Made by a program: the position numbers and the translations under genes. A stretch of DNA of 64,000 bases from Veillonella ratti (GTDB lineage: Bacteria; Bacillota; Negativicutes; Veillonellales; Veillonellaceae): the NCBI RefSeq assembly GCF_003992115.1, contig NZ_RQUX01000004.1, positions 62,001-126,000 on the forward strand. The letters run 5' to 3'. Positions 10,194 through 19,209 of the stretch are shown piece after piece. The notes below the pieces were generated by a model. That model was not told the DNA's origin, searched no databases, and worked only from the letters and a program-made list of their open reading frames with translations. Every line of letters begins with the position of its first letter. The first letter of the stretch is position 1.

Positions 10194-11537
10194 TTGCAAG
10201 GAAAATTGTCATTAAGTTCAGCCATTGTTATTGGCTCAATGTTGTTCGGTATGTTCTTCGGTGCAGGGAATCTGATTTTCCCGGTTCATATGGGGCAGGA
10301 AGCAGGGGCCGACATGTGGCCGGCTACGGTAGGTTTTCTTATTACGGCGATTGGCTTGCCGTTCTTAGGTGTTGTAGCCATCGGTATTTCACGGAGTAAC
10401 GGTTTATTTGATTTGGCATCGCGAGTACATCCGACCTATGCGAAATTATTTACTATTCTTTTATATTTAACCATAGGGCCGGCTTTTGCCTTACCGCGTA
10501 CCGCTACTGTTTCTTACCAAATCGGTTTGGCACCGTATATCGGTGATGATATGCAGACGGTAGCCTTAGGGGCCTTTACCTTTGTATTCTTCGTTTTGGG
10601 ACTGTTTTTCTCCATGAACCCGGGTAAGTTAATGACCTACATCGGCAAGATTTTAAATCCTTTGTTTTTAATCTTTTTAGCTATTCTCTTGGTAGTGGCC
10701 TTGATTAATCCGATGGGTTCTGTAGCAACGGCACCGATAAGCGGTGACTATGTGACTATGCCTTTCTTTAAAGGCTTTACAGAAGGCTACAATACGATGG
10801 ATGCTTTGGCGGCGTTAGCCTTCGGTATTATCGTAGTCCGCGCCATGCAGAGCGTAGGCGTTACCGAGCCTAAGGATATTGCGGCAGGCATGGTAAAAGC
10901 GGGTATCGTTACGGTAGTCTTGATGGCTATTATCTATGCATTCTTAGCTTACGTGGGCGCCTCCAGCCTCGGCGTTTTCGCCTTATCAGCTAACGGCGGT
11001 ATTGCATTGGCACAAATTGCCCATTATTATTTCGGACCAATCGGTGCCGTATTATTGGCAATTACCGTAACCTTGGCTTGTTTGAAAACAGCGGTAGGTC
11101 TTATTTGTGCGTGTTCGGAAACATTTGTCGATTTATTCCCGAATTCCATCAGTTATAAAAAATATGCCTATGCATTTGCTATTATTTCTTTTTTAATCGG
11201 TAATGTAGGCTTAACTCAGATTATATCGTTGGCGATTCCTATTTTGATGTTATTGTATCCGTTGACGATTACTATTATTTTATTAACATTCTTGGCGCCG
11301 CTTTTCAACGGTCGCCAGGCTGTATATTTCATCACTACAGTATTTGCCTTGATTGCGGCTATAGGTGATGCGCTCAATACTTTGCCTGAATTTTTAGGAC
11401 AGGCAGCTTGGGTACAGCAAGCTGTAGGCGTATATAAGCTGTTGCCGTTCTTTAATTTAGGTATGGGCTGGGTAGTGCCGTCCGCTATTGGCTTTGTATT
11501 GGGACTTATTTATATAGCAGTTGTAAAAACTAAGTGA
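10194..11537 (+). CDS. brnQ: Branched-chain amino acid:cation symporter (LIVCS family)
   Basis: 447-residue integral membrane carrier for Leu, Ile and Val with about 12 hydrophobic helices and no signal peptide. The N-terminus (SSAIVIGSMLFGMFFGAGNLIFPVHMG) is the hallmark of BrnQ proteins, which use Na+ or H+ gradients. The length matches the family. The start is TTG at 10194 with GGAGG about 10 nt upstream; no ATG offers the conserved N-terminus. A small hairpin (ATGGC/GCCAT, 10161-10174) sits just before the ribosome site and could modulate initiation. The epimerase gene follows after 10 nt, so the two are likely co-transcribed, although no functional link is evident. Confidence 0.95.
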   Translation: MQGKLSLSSAIVIGSMLFGMFFGAGNLIFPVHMGQEAGADMWPATVGFLITAIGLPFLGVVAIGISRSNGLFDLASRVHPTYAKLFTILLYLTIGPAFALPRTATVSYQIGLAPYIGDDMQTVALGAFTFVFFVLGLFFSMNPGKLMTYIGKILNPLFLIFLAILLVVALINPMGSVATAPISGDYVTMPFFKGFTEGYNTMDALAALAFGIIVVRAMQSVGVTEPKDIAAGMVKAGIVTVVLMAIIYAFLAYVGASSLGVFALSANGGIALAQIAHYYFGPIGAVLLAITVTLACLKTAVGLICACSETFVDLFPNSISYKKYAYAFAIISFLIGNVGLTQIISLAIPILMLLYPLTITIILLTFLAPLFNGRQAVYFITTVFALIAAIGDALNTLPEFLGQAAWVQQAVGVYKLLPFFNLGMGWVVPSAIGFVLGLIYIAVVKTK

Positions 11538-11547
11538 GGTTAGGGTA

Positions 11548-12468
11548 ATGAATATTTGCGTGACCGGCGGCGCCGGTTTTATCGGCTCCCATCTTGTAGA
11601 TGCTCTCATTAATGAAGGGCACAAGGTAATGGTTATAGATAATTTAAGTACCGGTTGTCGAGACTTTGTAAATCCTAAGGCTGACTTTGTGGAAATGGAT
11701 ATTCGCGATAAAGAACTTACCGCTAAATTGGCTGAGTTTAAACCGGATTATGTATTTCATGAAGCCGCTCAGACAATGGTTCCCGAGTCTATGAAAGATC
11801 CTGCATTTGACTGTGATGTCAACTTATTGGGGCTCATCAATGTGCTTAATGCTTGTCGTAGCGTGGGCGTTAAAAAAATTATCATGCCTTCGTCAGCCGC
11901 TGTATACGGCGATCTCGATATATTGCCGCTTACGGAAATGATGACGGGCCAGCCATCCTCGTTTTACGGGCTTACTAAATTGACGACGGAAAGTTATCTG
12001 CGCATTTATCATGAGGCGTTCGGCTTACCTTACATCTGTTTTCGTTATGCCAATGTATACGGTCCGCGTCAGGGCAATGGCGGTGAAGGCGGCGTAATCA
12101 GTATTTTCTGTGAACGTTTACAGGCTCATAAAGATATAAGTATATTCGGTGACGGTGAACAAACTCGCGATTTCGTCTATGTAGACGATGTAGTGGCAGC
12201 TAATATGGCGGCTTTGCATAAACCGGACCTTGTGGGGGTTATCAATGTGAGTACCGAGATAGGTACTTCGCTAAATGAATTGGTGGCACAATTTAAAAAA
12301 ATTGTGGACCATGAATTCGACGTGCACTACGAAGAGGCACGGCAAGGGGATATCAAACACTCGTTATTAAGTACAAAAAAAATGATAAATGAATTAGGTT
12401 TATCAGCTACAGTTAAATTAGACAAAGGCTTGACAACGACCTATGAATACTTTCATAATAAAAAGTAA
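11548..12468 (+). CDS. NAD-dependent nucleotide-sugar epimerase/dehydratase, UDP-glucose 4-epimerase-like
   Basis: 306-residue extended short-chain dehydrogenase. It has the NAD-binding GGAGFIGSH motif at residues 7-15, the catalytic Ser/Tyr-x3-Lys region (PSSAAVYG; FYGLTKL), and a C-terminal sugar-binding region containing RQGDIKHS, typical of GalE- and WbpP-like epimerases. The substrate cannot be read from sequence; UDP-glucose/galactose or the N-acetylated forms are likely, feeding surface polysaccharide or lipopolysaccharide synthesis. A second, closer GalE homologue lies at 17426. Start ATG with GAGG upstream. Co-oriented with brnQ, 10 nt apart. Confidence 0.88.
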   Translation: MNICVTGGAGFIGSHLVDALINEGHKVMVIDNLSTGCRDFVNPKADFVEMDIRDKELTAKLAEFKPDYVFHEAAQTMVPESMKDPAFDCDVNLLGLINVLNACRSVGVKKIIMPSSAAVYGDLDILPLTEMMTGQPSSFYGLTKLTTESYLRIYHEAFGLPYICFRYANVYGPRQGNGGEGGVISIFCERLQAHKDISIFGDGEQTRDFVYVDDVVAANMAALHKPDLVGVINVSTEIGTSLNELVAQFKKIVDHEFDVHYEEARQGDIKHSLLSTKKMINELGLSATVKLDKGLTTTYEYFHNKK

Positions 12469-12510
12469 TTATTAATGAGTGATTTACTGTAGTCGAATAA
12501 ATAGAGATTA

Positions 12511-12519
12511 TGGTACAAT
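12511..12519 (+). promoter_or_regulatory. Possible extended -10 promoter for the rubredoxin-DUF2231 gene
   Basis: TGG plus TACAAT forms an extended -10 element about 37 nt before the ATG. No convincing -35 hexamer is visible at the expected distance. Confidence 0.4.
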
Positions 12520-12555
12520 GGGAAGAGAAGTAGTTGTTCTTGTGAGGAGATTGAC

Positions 12556-13155
12556 ATGGAAACAAAAAAACAAGAAGAGAAAAAGATTCAGTATATAATT
12601 TGTCGTGTGTGCGGCTATATCGAAACGGCCGATAATGCGGATAAACCATGCCCGGCTTGTGGTTTTCCTAAAACCGTTTGGGCTGAATACACACCACGTA
12701 AATTGAATCCTACCCGTAAACGTTTATTGGATTTACATTTGCATCCGATTGCGGTTCATTTTCCGATTGCCGGTTCCGCTTTAACGGTGGGCTTGCCTAT
12801 TTTAGGTTTACTCGTGCCTTACAGCTTGGGCTATCGTTTATTCGATTTCGCTATGCTAGTTTGCCTCGTAATGCCTTTATTGGTATTAATTGGCGGTATT
12901 TCCGGTTATATCGGCGGTAAACTTCGTTATAAAACAACAACAGCACCGGTTTTAAAATTCAAAATCTACTTATCCGTAGTGTATTTCGCCCTGACGCTGA
13001 TACAGGCCTACGTGGCATATTCGTATAATGTCACCGCAGGCAATGCACTGGTTATTGCCGCCATAGGTGCTTTAGCATCGCTTTGTGCCGCTATTTTGGG
13101 CAAAAAAGGTTCTCACTTGTTTGCCGGTTTATTCGGACCATACGTACAAGGCTAA
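12556..13155 (+). CDS. Rubredoxin-like domain fused to a DUF2231-type membrane domain
   Basis: 199 residues. The N-terminal 40 residues form a rubredoxin/rubrerythrin-like metal site with two CxxC pairs (C16, C19, C32, C35; CRVCGY...CPACGF) that would bind Fe or Zn. Residues about 62-195 carry four hydrophobic helices and begin with the LHPIAVHFPIA signature of DUF2231 membrane proteins. Conserved His in that motif could ligate heme or another metal. I infer a membrane-bound electron-transfer or redox-sensing role, unproven. Start ATG 12556 with GAGGAG upstream. A TGGTACAAT extended -10 sits at 12511-12519. A strong terminator follows, so this is probably a single-gene unit. Confidence 0.8.
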   Translation: METKKQEEKKIQYIICRVCGYIETADNADKPCPACGFPKTVWAEYTPRKLNPTRKRLLDLHLHPIAVHFPIAGSALTVGLPILGLLVPYSLGYRLFDFAMLVCLVMPLLVLIGGISGYIGGKLRYKTTTAPVLKFKIYLSVVYFALTLIQAYVAYSYNVTAGNALVIAAIGALASLCAAILGKKGSHLFAGLFGPYVQG

Positions 13156-13196
13156 ACTTAATCATATGCATTGTAAAATGCATTAAATATCGTTGG

Positions 13197-13242
13197 AGTG
13201 TCTTGTTTTCGTGTTGTTAAATGCGAGGCAAGACACTTTTTT
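13197..13242 (+). terminator. Rho-independent terminator after the rubredoxin-DUF2231 gene
   Basis: AGTGTCTTG (13197-13205) pairs perfectly with CAAGACACT (13229-13237), and weaker pairs continue into the loop. A six-T tract follows immediately. Confidence 0.85.
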
Positions 13243-13260
13243 ATCCACTAAGGAGCAAAT

Positions 13261-14259
13261 ATGCAAATTAATCGGGCTGTATTACAAATTCTTGATTTTT
13301 CCTCTTCCTTAGCCGTCTATTCGGAAAATGAACTGAATATGGGTGAGGAAGCCTTACAGGACTATGTCAGTGCTCATGTAACTAAGGGGATTAAAGATCC
13401 GGGACTTAGAACGGGCTATTTAAATGAAACAAGTAAATTAGGTCAAATGTTGGTGCAATATCGCGACGGTCTTACCGATATTACCACTTTAGGCAAGGAA
13501 TTGGGCGAAACGATGTTCAATTATATGAAACAGGCCACGGATCCGGTTATCATTGATACGATTATCTGTGAAGCGGCTGAAAATCATCGCTATTTATGCA
13601 TTCTCCTTTGTCAGGCTCATGATGCTTATACGCACCAACTGTTTAATGAAGAAGACGGCACTTTGACTACGGAGTTGATTCCGAATCGAGCGGTGTTACC
13701 GAGTCCGACCCAAAAGCTTCGCTCATTTTGTGCTATTGATTTAGAGGATTTTTCGGTGCGTCTGTTTGAACCAAAAGGCGAATATGACGGTGAAGCTGTT
13801 TATATTTTAGGGGATAAAGTTTTGCAAATCGGTACGAATCCGTCATCCCGTGATACGGTGGCCAAAGTGCGACGCATCGTGGATAAGGTGGCTAAAGCGC
13901 ATGAGGGCGATGGCGTGGAAGAGCTGGTTAAGGTGCGCTCCATGATTTCCAAAAATGCGGAAGTATCCGATACGTTGAATCCGGAAACCATTGTGGATAC
14001 GGTATTTGCCAATCAGCCGCAACAAAAAGAAGCAGCTAAAAAAGCATTGGCAGAGCAGGATATGTTACGACCTTTGCCGGTAAATCGTGAATTTGCCGCC
14101 AAGGTAGGGGAAAAGCATAAAATAAAAACTGACACGGGAATTGAGATTAGTTTTCCCGTTGAATACATGCAAAACAGTGAATTCATTGAAATTGTGACGA
14201 ATCCTGACGGAACTTTGCGTATAGAACTGAAAAACATTAATAAAATATTGAACAAGTAA
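13261..14259 (+). CDS. Nucleoid-associated protein (NdpA/YejK family, NA37)
   Basis: 332-residue soluble protein matching the 37-kDa nucleoid-associated family in length and layout. The N-terminus MQINRAVLQILDFSSSLAVYSENEL aligns with the start of such proteins. A central block (ICEAAENHRYLCILLCQAHDAYTHQ) precedes the domain found in these DNA-binding proteins, and the C-terminal stretch (KIKTDTGIEISFPVEYM) is also typical. The family binds double-stranded DNA, but its physiological role in Firmicutes is poorly defined. Start ATG with AAGGAG about 8 nt upstream. It follows a terminator and precedes an AT-rich spacer, so it is probably transcribed alone. Confidence 0.82.
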   Translation: MQINRAVLQILDFSSSLAVYSENELNMGEEALQDYVSAHVTKGIKDPGLRTGYLNETSKLGQMLVQYRDGLTDITTLGKELGETMFNYMKQATDPVIIDTIICEAAENHRYLCILLCQAHDAYTHQLFNEEDGTLTTELIPNRAVLPSPTQKLRSFCAIDLEDFSVRLFEPKGEYDGEAVYILGDKVLQIGTNPSSRDTVAKVRRIVDKVAKAHEGDGVEELVKVRSMISKNAEVSDTLNPETIVDTVFANQPQQKEAAKKALAEQDMLRPLPVNREFAAKVGEKHKIKTDTGIEISFPVEYMQNSEFIEIVTNPDGTLRIELKNINKILNK

Positions 14260-14403
14260 TAATAAGCAAAATTTTGAATAAATAATTATAATTCATAATT
14301 ATATTTGATAAATAATACGAAAAATTTCATAAATATTCAGCTGTTTTTCAGCTGTTTTGTAGTAATATTTTAAATGAAACTGTAGTAAAATAAAAAAGGA
14401 ACG

Positions 14404-14898
14404 ATGATCGTGAGTAAGAAAGAGCATAAAAAAACAAATGCTATGCGCATGTTGGACACGCATAAAATCGGTTATGAAGTATTGGCCTATGAATGGGAAG
14501 AAGGGCGCGGTGCAGGTGTTCATGTAGCAGAAGAACTGCATTTACCGGAAGCACAGGTTTTCAAAACATTGGTGGGGAAAGGCAATGTGACGGGGCCTGT
14601 TGTGTTTTGTATTCCCGTTGCTGCTGAATTGGATTTAAAACAGGCGGCACGGGTGAGTGGCAATAAATCGGTTGAGCTTATCGCCGTGAAGGATTTATTG
14701 GGGCTTACCGGTTATTTGCGGGGCGGCTGTTCGCCGGTGGGAATGAAGAAATTGTTTCCCACCTATTTTGATGCGACCATGGCAACCTTTGATCAGATTT
14801 ATGTAAGTGCCGGTTTGCGTGGCATGCAGATTAAAGTTAATCCAAACGATTTACAGACAGTAGTAAATGCTCATTTCGAAACATTAACGATGAACTGA
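14404..14898 (+). CDS. ybaK: Cys-tRNA(Pro)/Cys-tRNA deacylase, YbaK/EbsC type
   Basis: 164-residue single-domain editing hydrolase that removes misacylated Cys (or related amino acids) from tRNA(Pro). Family features are the N-terminal TNAMRMLDTHKIGYEVLAYEW, the VFKTLVGKG segment containing the catalytic Lys, and the C-terminal LRGGCSPVGMKK segment with the conserved GGxSPxG loop. Length fits. Two in-frame starts are possible: ATG 14404, only about 4 nt after AAGGA, or GTG 14410 with better spacing. The upstream 140 bp is very AT-rich and contains two copies of CAGCTGTTTT (about 14338-14357) but no clear promoter. Confidence 0.9.
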   Translation: MIVSKKEHKKTNAMRMLDTHKIGYEVLAYEWEEGRGAGVHVAEELHLPEAQVFKTLVGKGNVTGPVVFCIPVAAELDLKQAARVSGNKSVELIAVKDLLGLTGYLRGGCSPVGMKKLFPTYFDATMATFDQIYVSAGLRGMQIKVNPNDLQTVVNAHFETLTMN

Positions 14899-14927
14899 TT
14901 GCAGTTATTCTAGAACAAGGAGCTTAT

Positions 14928-15668
14928 ATGGGTAAAAAGTATTATGCCGTAAGAGAGGGGAGAGTGCGGGGAATTTATGATTCTTGGGCGGCTTGTGAAC
15001 GCCAAGTAAAGGGCTATGGTGGTGCCATTTACAAATCTTTTATGTCAAAACAGGAAGCGGAAGCTTTTATGGAGGAGGATATTGCTCCGATTAAAGGCAT
15101 GTCCATGGAAGAATATTTAGCTACCGCCAAGGCCAGTCAGCGCCGTACACCGCGTCGTCGCAGAGCTACCGGTACGGGCGTAAGCAATAAATCGGCTCAG
15201 GAAGCCAATGCTGCGGATGCTATTTTTGCTGATTTGGGAGCAAAAAGCGCGGTAGCCTTTATTGATGGCAGTTTTGACAAAACAAATAAAGTGGTCGGCA
15301 CCGGCGGCGTTATTTTCTATGAGGGGCAAGAAGAAACGTTTTCATACGGTACCGATAAAGAAATATATACGGCCTATTGGAATGTAGCAGGTGAACTTTT
15401 AGGGGCCATGCATGTCATTGAATGGGCTGTAGCTAAGGAAGCTAAAGAAATTCACATTTACTATGATTATATGGGCATTGAAATGTGGGCTACGGGCCGT
15501 TGGAAGGCGAATAATCCGCTGACACAGCAGTATGCGGAGTTTATGTTAAACAGCCGTCGCCTTATTAAAACAGTATTTCATAAGGTAGCTGCTCATACGG
15601 GTGTAACCTATAATGAAAAAGCCGATGAATTAGCTAAAGCAGGCACGAAAAAGGTAATCGAATTATAA
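14928..15668 (+). CDS. rnhA: Ribonuclease HI with N-terminal hybrid-binding domain
   Basis: 246 residues. The N-terminal 45 residues (KKYYAVREGRVRGIYDSW, then the GGAIYKSF block) are a viroplasmin/hybrid-binding domain as in eukaryotic RNase H1 and some firmicute enzymes. A Lys/Arg-rich linker (SQRRTPRRRRATG) leads to the catalytic RNase H fold. Probable metal ligands are Asp in FIDGS, Glu in AGELLGA, Asp in YYDYMG and Asp in KADELA, with the active-site His in AAHTGVT. The enzyme degrades RNA in RNA-DNA hybrids such as R-loops and primers. Start ATG with AAGGAG upstream, 29 nt after ybaK. Confidence 0.93.
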   Translation: MGKKYYAVREGRVRGIYDSWAACERQVKGYGGAIYKSFMSKQEAEAFMEEDIAPIKGMSMEEYLATAKASQRRTPRRRRATGTGVSNKSAQEANAADAIFADLGAKSAVAFIDGSFDKTNKVVGTGGVIFYEGQEETFSYGTDKEIYTAYWNVAGELLGAMHVIEWAVAKEAKEIHIYYDYMGIEMWATGRWKANNPLTQQYAEFMLNSRRLIKTVFHKVAAHTGVTYNEKADELAKAGTKKVIEL

Positions 15669-15787
15669 GTTCAACTGAGATGAAATTGTTCGGGATACAG
15701 CATTCTTAAGGTAAAGGTAGAGGATAAAGGTATTAGACTTTTAACTTTGAAAAGCTATATTTGCTTAAGGTATGAATGGGGCTAAAG

Positions 15788-15816
15788 TTGATTGAGTTAT
15801 GAATAAAATGTATGAT
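15788..15816 (+). promoter_or_regulatory. Candidate upstream promoter for pgi
   Basis: TTGATT (15788-15793) and TATGAT (15811-15816) are separated by 17 nt. It lies about 75 nt upstream of pgi and may act together with the closer promoter at 15834. Confidence 0.45.
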
Positions 15817-15833
15817 GCTCTTCAGTTTTTCTA

Positions 15834-15862
15834 TTGCGCCATAATTTATAGAACGGTACAAT
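15834..15862 (+). promoter_or_regulatory. Probable pgi promoter
   Basis: TTGCGC (15834-15839) and TACAAT (15857-15862) are separated by 17 nt, and the gene begins 29 nt after the -10. The -35 is identical to that of the cggR promoter at 54865. Confidence 0.6.
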
Positions 15863-15891
15863 AAGAAGAGTGGTTTAAAGGAGGAGTTTCA

Positions 15892-17331
15892 ATGAAAAAA
15901 ATCATTTTACCATCCGGTTTTACATTTGATTATACTAATTTATTTTCAGCTTGGGGTGTAACTGAAGCTGATGTTCATACTTATTTCGATTCTATTGCCA
16001 GTGCCGTAAAAGCAGCCGTTCGTGTGCGGACTACAGGCGTTGTGGAAGGCCATTTGTCGAAAGACGGTCAGCCGGAAGCTGTATTATTCCCGCAATTGCC
16101 GTATATTGAAGATAAAAATCTCAATAACGAAACAGTTTTAAAACGTTTGGAAGACTTGGGGCAACATGCGAAAGAGTCTGTAGATGCCGTAGTAAGTTTC
16201 GGTATCGGCGGTTCTTATTTAGGCGGTAAAGTGCTCTTTGATGTTCATTGCGGTGAATTTTGGAATCAAAAATCCGAAGCGGAACGTGACGGTTATCCAA
16301 AATTATACTTCAGTGGCAATAATGTGGATCCTCATCGCACTAATGATTTGATTGAAACGTTAAAACGTAGTGCTGCCCATAAAGGATCTCCTTATACGGT
16401 AATGCTCATTTTAATTTCCAAGTCCGGGTCGACCATTGAACCGATGTCTAATTTCATGGTTGTGCAAGAAGCGTTGGTAGCGGCCGGTATTAAAGTGGAA
16501 GTTGTAGCTGTTACGGATCCTCGTACCGATGAAAAAGAAACGTTGCTTCATAAATTGGCGGTTCAGCAGAACTGGCCGACGTTTGCCGTGCCTGATGGGG
16601 TGGGCGGACGTTTTTCTGTATTTACAGAAGTAGGTCTTATTATCGGTGCCGTGGTAGGCTTCAATATTCGTGAATTCTTAGCTGGGGCCAAAGGCATGGA
16701 TGAAGCCTGTCAAGGTGGCGATTTGCTTAAGAATCCGGCTTTGTTGAATGCAGTTTTGAAATATATTGCGGCTGAAAAATACGGCCGTATTATTGAAATC
16801 ATGATGCCTTACGGCGATTCTTTAAAATCCTTAGCTGAATGGTATGTACAACTTTTAGCTGAATCCTTAGGCAAACATCAGCCGAAAACTGACGGTCGTT
16901 ACGGTCGCACACCGGTAGTTGCGGTGGGAACGACCGATATGCATGCGCAGACTCAGGAACATCAAGAAGGCCGCTTGAACAAAATCGTGTCTTTTGTAAA
17001 AGTAAAAGATTGGGAAACAAAAGCGATTGTGCCTCATACTTACGATGAATATAAACCGCTTAAAGCATTCAGTGGCTTGGACTTAGGGGTAATTTTAAAT
17101 ACTGCTTTAGAAGCTAACAGTGAAGCTTTAACAGGCGATAAGCGCTTCAATGTAACTTATGAATTGCCGACTTTGTCACCATATCATTTAGGCGAATTTA
17201 TGTTTATGCTTTGCTGGGCTATCTTCTATGAAGGTCAATTGGCCGGGGTGGATGCGTTTGATCAGCCGGGCGTTGAAGTGTATAAAAAATTGTTGGGGCC
17301 TAAATTGGCAGCTCATCAAGCGGAAAAATAA
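15892..17331 (+). CDS. pgi: Glucose-6-phosphate isomerase
   Basis: 479-residue cytosolic enzyme interconverting glucose-6-phosphate and fructose-6-phosphate. Conserved segments are FGIGGSYLGGKVLF (sugar-phosphate binding), ISKSGSTIEPM, the DGVGGRFSVFTEVG catalytic motif with its Arg, the QEHQEGRLNK region with the catalytic His/Glu, and a C-terminal helix containing the conserved Lys (GVEVYKKLL). The length suits bacterial short-type PGI. ATG with AAGGAGG about 7 nt upstream. Followed by galE after 94 nt without an obvious terminator, so pgi and galE may be co-transcribed and supply sugar nucleotides, with gluconeogenic flux from the glycolytic genes at 56-62 kb. Confidence 0.97.
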   Translation: MKKIILPSGFTFDYTNLFSAWGVTEADVHTYFDSIASAVKAAVRVRTTGVVEGHLSKDGQPEAVLFPQLPYIEDKNLNNETVLKRLEDLGQHAKESVDAVVSFGIGGSYLGGKVLFDVHCGEFWNQKSEAERDGYPKLYFSGNNVDPHRTNDLIETLKRSAAHKGSPYTVMLILISKSGSTIEPMSNFMVVQEALVAAGIKVEVVAVTDPRTDEKETLLHKLAVQQNWPTFAVPDGVGGRFSVFTEVGLIIGAVVGFNIREFLAGAKGMDEACQGGDLLKNPALLNAVLKYIAAEKYGRIIEIMMPYGDSLKSLAEWYVQLLAESLGKHQPKTDGRYGRTPVVAVGTTDMHAQTQEHQEGRLNKIVSFVKVKDWETKAIVPHTYDEYKPLKAFSGLDLGVILNTALEANSEALTGDKRFNVTYELPTLSPYHLGEFMFMLCWAIFYEGQLAGVDAFDQPGVEVYKKLLGPKLAAHQAEK

Positions 17332-17425
17332 TCAGGTCATGTAGCTTTTGCCGTTCCTTTTCCGTTCACGGACATAAGTAAAGGTTGCGGCAGGCAATGG
17401 CAGTTTCGATTTAGGGAGGATTATT

Positions 17426-18412
17426 ATGAAAATTTTGGTTACCGGTGGGGCCGGCTATATCGGCAGTCATACTGTGCGAGCTTTGCAAAAAGCAGGTCAT
17501 ACGCCAATTGTTTTGGATAATTTATCACGCGGTCATGTAGAATCTTTGCCGGAAGGCGTTGAATTTATTAATATGGATATTGCCGATGCCGGTTTAGCCG
17601 ATGTATTAAAGGCTAAAGGCATTGAAGGGGTTATGCATTTTGCGGCTCATTCACAAGTTGGCGAATCCATGAAAGACCCTATGATTTATTATGAAAACAA
17701 TGTAGTAGGCTCATTCCGTCTCATTGAATCTGTGCGTAAAGCCGGTGTCAAATATTTCGTATTCTCCTCTACTGCCGCCGTTTATGGCGAACCTGAAGTT
17801 GTACCGATTAAAGAAGATGCACGTTTAGCACCGACTAATGTATACGGTCGTACTAAACTCATGATTGAACAAATGCTGCGCGATTATAGCGATATTTACG
17901 GCCTGCGCTATGTGGCTTTGCGTTATTTTAATGCGGCGGGTGCTGACCAAAGCGGTGAAATCGGTGAAGATCATACACCGGAAACACATTTGATTCCACT
18001 CATTTTAGAAGCTGCTTTAGGTAAACGCGCCAATATTTCAATTTTCGGTACTGATTATGATACGGCTGACGGCACTTGTGTGCGCGATTATATCCACGTT
18101 ACCGATTTAGCTTCGGCCCATATTCTCAGTATGGAATATTTGCGTGACGGTGGTGAATCTAATTACTTTAACTTGGGAACGGGTAATGGTTTCAGTGTAA
18201 AAGAAATTGTAGATGCTACTAAAGCCGTAACCGGCGTAGACTTCCCGGTTGTTATCGGCGAACGTCGTGCCGGCGATCCGGGCACTTTGATTGCGTCTTC
18301 TGAAAAAGCGCAAACTGTTTTAGGCTGGAAGCCGACCCACAGCGAAGTCTCCCAGGTTATCGGTGATGCTTGGCAATGGCATAAAAACCATCCAAACGGT
18401 TATAAAAAATAA
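17426..18412 (+). CDS. galE: UDP-glucose 4-epimerase
   Basis: 328-residue extended SDR that interconverts UDP-glucose and UDP-galactose. It has the NAD motif GGAGYIGSH (7-15), the catalytic Ser in FSSTAAVYGEP, YGRTK (Tyr-x3-Lys), the diagnostic RYFNAAGAD, and the DYDTADGTCVRDYIHVTDLA block that is highly specific for GalE. The length is typical. Start ATG with GGGAGG upstream. It supplies galactosyl units for envelope glycans and lies between pgi and the secretin pair. Confidence 0.95.
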   Translation: MKILVTGGAGYIGSHTVRALQKAGHTPIVLDNLSRGHVESLPEGVEFINMDIADAGLADVLKAKGIEGVMHFAAHSQVGESMKDPMIYYENNVVGSFRLIESVRKAGVKYFVFSSTAAVYGEPEVVPIKEDARLAPTNVYGRTKLMIEQMLRDYSDIYGLRYVALRYFNAAGADQSGEIGEDHTPETHLIPLILEAALGKRANISIFGTDYDTADGTCVRDYIHVTDLASAHILSMEYLRDGGESNYFNLGTGNGFSVKEIVDATKAVTGVDFPVVIGERRAGDPGTLIASSEKAQTVLGWKPTHSEVSQVIGDAWQWHKNHPNGYKK

Positions 18413-18428
18413 TAAGGACTGTGATATT

Positions 18429-19184
18429 ATGAATAGACTGTCTCTACAAGAACTGCGAAATTTGTTAATTAAGAAAGGTCGCCTCTTGTACGGGGCGGTC
18501 TTTTTATTTTGCCTCGTTTGCCTCTATGGTTTATATACATCTCAATGGACAAGGGTAAGTGATTTGGCGGCGGATAATGGGGCCAAAAAATCGTCTTCTA
18601 AAACTGTAAGTTTAGATGCTAAAGAGGGGCGTGGCGGAGCTGTTGGGAAGGGTAAAAGCGAAGGTACATTTGTAGCGCCAGTAATTAGCTTAGCCGGTGT
18701 TTTAAGAGGGCATCCGATGGATGATCCGTTCACGCATTTGCTGTTAAATGAGGATCGCACAGTCATAGCCGGTGCGCCTCAAATCGCACAAAAGGGAAGA
18801 CCGGGAACGCCCGGTATAGGCAATAGTTATGGTCAAACTGATACACTCAATACTCAATATGTGAATGGTTCTAATAGGGGCGGGCGCACAAATAATTATG
18901 CCGAATATAGTGGTAATAATTATGGCCGCAGCGGGCGTTCTTATACCGGCAGATCAGGCACGCAAAGTAAGGGGAGCTATAGTAATCGGCAAAATTCTAT
19001 GACTGATATAAAAGTCACCGGTATTATCACGGGACCTACGCCGATGGCGATTTTGACAAACGATGGCAACGAAGGTTGCTATGGTGTTGGCGAGGGACCG
19101 CGTGGCGTGACAGTGAAACAGATAGCGGACCATGCTGTTTTAATAAGTGGCGCCGGCGGCAGCCGTTGGTTATATGTGGAATAA
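18429..19184 (+). CDS. GspC/PilP-like inner-membrane partner of a secretin
   Basis: 251 residues from ATG 18429, chosen because AAGGA lies about 10 nt upstream; an in-frame ATG at 18363 would fall inside galE. One transmembrane helix (about residues 20-36, LYGAVFLFCLVCLYGLY) is followed by a long periplasmic region. That region includes a Gly/Ser/Tyr/Asn-rich flexible stretch (about 125-195) and a compact C-terminal domain (DIKVTGIITGPTPMAILTND through ADHAVLISGAGGSRW) resembling the small beta domain of GspC/PilP proteins that contacts secretin N-domains. The secretin gene follows 25 nt later. Family assignment rests on layout and pattern, so it is moderately secure. Confidence 0.65.
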   Translation: MNRLSLQELRNLLIKKGRLLYGAVFLFCLVCLYGLYTSQWTRVSDLAADNGAKKSSSKTVSLDAKEGRGGAVGKGKSEGTFVAPVISLAGVLRGHPMDDPFTHLLLNEDRTVIAGAPQIAQKGRPGTPGIGNSYGQTDTLNTQYVNGSNRGGRTNNYAEYSGNNYGRSGRSYTGRSGTQSKGSYSNRQNSMTDIKVTGIITGPTPMAILTNDGNEGCYGVGEGPRGVTVKQIADHAVLISGAGGSRWLYVE

Positions 19185-19209
19185 GTCTGGGGTAAGGGAG
19201 TAATATAAG

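Noticed and set aside
18363-18428. N-terminal extension of the GspC/PilP-like protein starting within galE
   Set aside because: The upstream ATG lies inside galE in another frame and the ATG at 18429 has the better ribosome site.
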